Positions 60,913-64,000 of a stretch of 64,000 bases of DNA are shown here, piece by piece. The position numbers were made by a program, and so were the translations under genes. The notes below the pieces were generated by a model, which was given only the letters and a program-made list of their open reading frames with translations, was not told the origin of the DNA and did no database searches. The stretch is taken from contig NC_090986.1 of assembly GCF_041146395.1 (NCBI RefSeq), positions 44,676,001 through 44,740,000 on the forward strand, in the 5' to 3' direction. How positions within the stretch are numbered: the first letter of the stretch is position 1; every line of letters begins with the position of its first letter. The DNA is from Eulemur rufifrons. Taxonomy: Eukaryota; Chordata; Mammalia; Primates; Lemuridae.

Positions 60913-60937
60913 AGTGACCTTGTGTCTCTACTATTCA

Positions 60938-61175
60938 GAGGCACCATGGTATAATGGAATAAAATAAGCAACAGCTTTGAAGTCAGAGTTACATGGATCT
61001 GATATAAAGATCTGAAATTTATGAATCATGCTGTTGGACTAGTCAGCTCAAATTTCCTCATCTGAGAAATAGAAATAATATCTACCTTAAAGGGTTGTTG
61101 GAATTTAAACGAGATAGGTATTTCACTTTCCTGGTACATAGTAGATGTTCTGCATATGTTAGATTTTCCTTTTTC
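60938..61175 (+). repeat. MIR SINE, sense, near full length
   Basis: 'aggcaccatggtataatgga', 'acagctttgaagtcagagtt', 'catggatctgatataaagat', 'tcagctcaaatttcctcatc', 'tgagaaatagaaataatatc', 'taccttaaagggttgttgga', 'ctggtacatagtagatgttc'. The full MIR order is present. It abuts the antisense MIR in a tail-to-head-opposed pair. Confidence 0.85.
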
Positions 61176-62940
61176 TCTCAGTAAAGTAAAAAATCTTAAC
61201 TCCTTATGTTTTTAAACTGGGATATATAGACATCTCAGAATGTCTGTGGAGATACTTAAATATCATATATTTATCACATGTTAACATTACTAATTATGCC
61301 AAAGTGTTGACTGTGCTTAAGTAGATAAATGAATCCACTGTCAAGAACAGTAGTTAAGCCAATATTTTCTCTGCCTATTTTATTTCTCGGCTTCATGGTC
61401 TTATTTGCTTCCTCTTTTCTATTTTAAAAGATACTTTTTAACAATTTCCCTTATCGATATGGCCTATATGTTTGTTCTAAATCCTGTTGATAGTTTTTTT
61501 TTTAATCAAATTTGCTTTAACTTGCACTTTGGATGATATTTTTCATATTAGTACTTGGAAAGTCAGTTTGAGAATTGGATGAAAATATTAATTCTAAGTT
61601 TTATAGGGAATCTTTAATATAGTTAATACATTTGAACAGATGTCTTATTGTTTGTGTTTAGTCTGGCCACCTCTAAAATGTATATAATATTATTAATATA
61701 TGTAAATATACGTCTACATAAATCCCTACCTACACAAATGAATCTCAAGTGATAATTGACTTAAACAAGTTAAAGTATGAAAAAAATTGTTGTTATAAAG
61801 CATTGTTGTACTTTTCAAAAAGAATTCTCTTGTTACAAAATTTTGGAAGACTATCATTGTAAGGACAATTATTGATACAGTGGTCTGTGTCCTGAAATTT
61901 TTGGAACTGTCCCTATTTCTTGTTCAGTTAATGTTTTGAATTCCTTTTATATGAGTGGCAAAATTCTGATTCCTTCTCACTGATATGCTGAGATCTGTTG
62001 TTACCATAACAAGCATCTCATTCTTACGATTTAACTCTACTACTAAAACCATTGAAACTTTCTAGGAAAGTATACCATAAACTAGCCCATATAAAATAAT
62101 ATTCAGGGGGATATAATATAACTGAGTATCTACCTAAGCACAGTTAACATTGTAAAGTAGTTAATAATCGTTAATCTGTGATAACTATATGATATTTAAG
62201 TATCTATATAGACATTTTGAGATGTCCATATTTGAGAGAATATCAGGTAAAGATAGAATAACTTTTCCTTACTACTGTATCATCTTTACTAAATTTTCCT
62301 TAATATTTTAGTTGAATATAAGGAGTTGTAAAAAGGCTGAAAGCAAACTACTTCTATAATAATTATACTGGAAATTATACTTTTTCTCTAATTGTTTCTG
62401 GATATAGTCACTCTCTTTTAAAAATTTGTTTATACTGTTACAATTCTTGAAAACTGGATTTAAAACAGAAATGTCAATACTCCTTTGAATGAAAGAGATG
62501 GGAACGATGCTACTACAATCCATATAATACATTATTTATCATGCTGCAGTTGCAGCAATAACAAATATTTTAATTCATGGATTTAATCAATTTTGTCTTC
62601 ATCCTTATTGCCAGTAGAAGAACATGAAAGAAATTTCTTACACAGGGTTACCTTTTAAGACAGATTACCATGAAAATTTAATAAAATGACTTAGATGTAA
62701 GATCATCTAAATCTATAATGATTTAAATCATCTGTTCTTTAATAATACATCTAGGAACTTTTATTTTTTTGTGGGATTAGGACTTATCTGCAAACAAACT
62801 TTGCTAATGATGTGCTTCTAAGAGAACAATAATATATTTCTGTAGGCTAACATTTAGCCCATGTTTTATGCACGTTTAGACCATTGAATTAATCTCTGAA
62901 ACAATAGAAAGAAATTCTTGTCTAGAAATAGCTTGCTTTT
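61176..62940. other. Unique, very AT-rich sequence
   Basis: No gene or recognised repeat. T-run at 61493-61503; short TA-rich patch at 61680-61710. Confidence 0.5.
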
Positions 62941-62944
62941 GCCT

Positions 62945-63330
62945 TGGCTTTGTGGCAAAATGACATTAGGGAACATATATGGTTGTTGTTGAACCTGATT
63001 GCTTTAGCAGCCCTCGGGTTGATAGTATCAGGTTCCAGCTTGCCCTGCTGGGTCAATGTGGACCCAGGCCTTTAAAGAGAAAAGTTCAGGGAAAGTTCAC
63101 TTCTATTGTTTTACCATGGTTACAAAACAGAAAGGAAAAAAAAAGGAAGAAGAAAAGAAGAAATCTTGGGCTTGTGACCTGTCGCTGCCATGAGTACTTT
63201 ACTGGGTTCTTTTTGTTTTTGTCAATTAAAGTTTGCAATAGAGAAAATGAAAACTTACAGTATCTATTAAGGAATAGAAGCCAAAGTATACTCTGCCATC
63301 TCTTGTAGGTAATCCTCCGACATATTCAGT
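62945..63330. other. Unique, less AT-rich block
   Basis: The part 62985-63115 ('gcagccctcgggttgatag', 'cttgccctgctgggtcaatg', 'ccatggttacaaaacag') is repeat-free and higher in GC. It contains a 109-codon plus-strand frame (62979-63308) whose middle is a lysine/arginine run from an A-rich tract. The frame has no recognisable domain and I do not call it coding. Possible conserved noncoding DNA. Confidence 0.3.
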
Positions 63331-64000
63331 GATTGCCAGATTCATTGCAGCAAGTGTTTAGTTTAATTTCATTTAAGACGTTATTTAAATTTTTCCTCAG
63401 TAAAATATTGAAATCTGTAAGGCTGCTATGGTATAGAAGGTTTGTTTATTGATTTAGGGAGGGTAAGAGGAATAGTTTGTTGGCAGTAATTTAACTTTGA
63501 TTAAATATATTCAAATAAGTGTTTAATTTAGAGGGTGGAAATGTGAACTAAAGCAACATTTTCATTAAAATTTTTTTGTTTACCTTAAATGGTAACAAGT
63601 TGTGATATGTATTGGGCCAGCATGACCTTACTTGGAGCAACCGCTGAGTGTCTTTTGAATATAGGTAAAAATTGAAACCAATTTAAAATCCTGAAGTTTA
63701 GGCTAGAGTCTAAACTCGTGAAATTTTTTTTCTAAAAACATTTACCAGGTGTTAGTTCTGAGGAAGGTCAATGCAATCTAGTTAATTTCACATTTTGTGT
63801 TCTGAGCTTATAAAATCTTATAGCTAAAGTAATACAGCTAGAGCTATTCCTCTTATTTTAAAAAATATTAATGATACCTATAATATGGAATGTTATCTGT
63901 ATAACCGAGACATAATCACTGATGATATTTCAATCTAATTTTTGTCCACATTATATTTTTTTAATGTGAATTTATACTCAAGGAAAAAAAAATTTTCAGA
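63331..64000. other. Unique AT-rich sequence
   Basis: Nothing recognised to the end of the window. Confidence 0.5.

Noticed and set aside
62979..63308. 109-codon plus-strand frame
   Set aside because: Contains a lysine/arginine run from an A-rich tract and shows no domain; a chance open frame in a less AT-rich block.

Overview
The window reads as primate nuclear DNA, most likely from a strepsirrhine (lemur, loris or galago group). The strongest pointer is the young Alu at 10762-11089. It carries the strepsirrhine-type left-arm wording (a 'gtcagtctagctcacag' run) and a middle linker containing 'ttgtccatataatttc', and it is flanked by a perfect 17-bp target-site duplication. A second Alu at 53046-53290 carries the related 'gagcaagagcgagacc' signature. 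The sequence is strongly A+T-rich and CpG-poor, and dense with decayed mammal-wide repeats (L2, MIR, L3/CR1, hAT MITEs).

I find no protein-coding gene, no convincing exon, no tRNA, rRNA or snRNA gene, and no CRISPR or other prokaryote-style feature. Open frames are short (the longest is 156 codons). Several of the longer ones lie inside noncoding repeats: 31265-31735 in an L2 3' region, 9984-10236 across the edge of a hAT MITE, 58540-58800 across a TG microsatellite. The window is therefore either a gene desert or part of a very long intron.

Layout: 0-10 kb holds L2 and MIR relics separated by AT-rich unique DNA. 10-11.1 kb holds a 471-bp MER1-like hAT MITE with a perfect 8-bp duplication, followed by the young Alu. 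11-15.9 kb is mostly unique DNA. 15.9-20.4 kb is a repeat-rich patch (Alu right arm, MER5-like, MIR, a long L2, FLAM, MIR, L2, MIR, MER20-like). 21.3-24 kb is repeat-poor and looks like conserved noncoding DNA. 24-28 kb has MIR, L2 and an AluJ. 28-31.1 kb is unique and ends in the best enhancer-like block (30340-31140). 31.2-33.9 kb has L2, MIR, an AluJ and two more enhancer-like blocks. 34-41 kb is unique DNA with scattered MIR and L3/CR1. 40.8-45.7 kb holds two hAT MITEs (one nested in an L2), L2 and MIR, plus a weak candidate for a degraded coding relic at 41112-41264. 46-56 kb is mostly unique, with an enhancer-like block at 49590-49800 and the second lemur-type Alu. 56-61.2 kb has L2, a possible short L1 tail, a long L3/CR1, a TG microsatellite, a long L2 and two MIRs. 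61.2-64 kb is unique AT-rich DNA.

The window's most notable property is negative. L1 is nearly absent from AT-rich primate DNA of this length and Alu is sparse, while ancient repeats and homeodomain/POU/SOX-rich unique blocks persist. That pattern fits a constrained regulatory desert near a developmental gene. This is an inference that alignment could confirm or refute. No new biological system was found.
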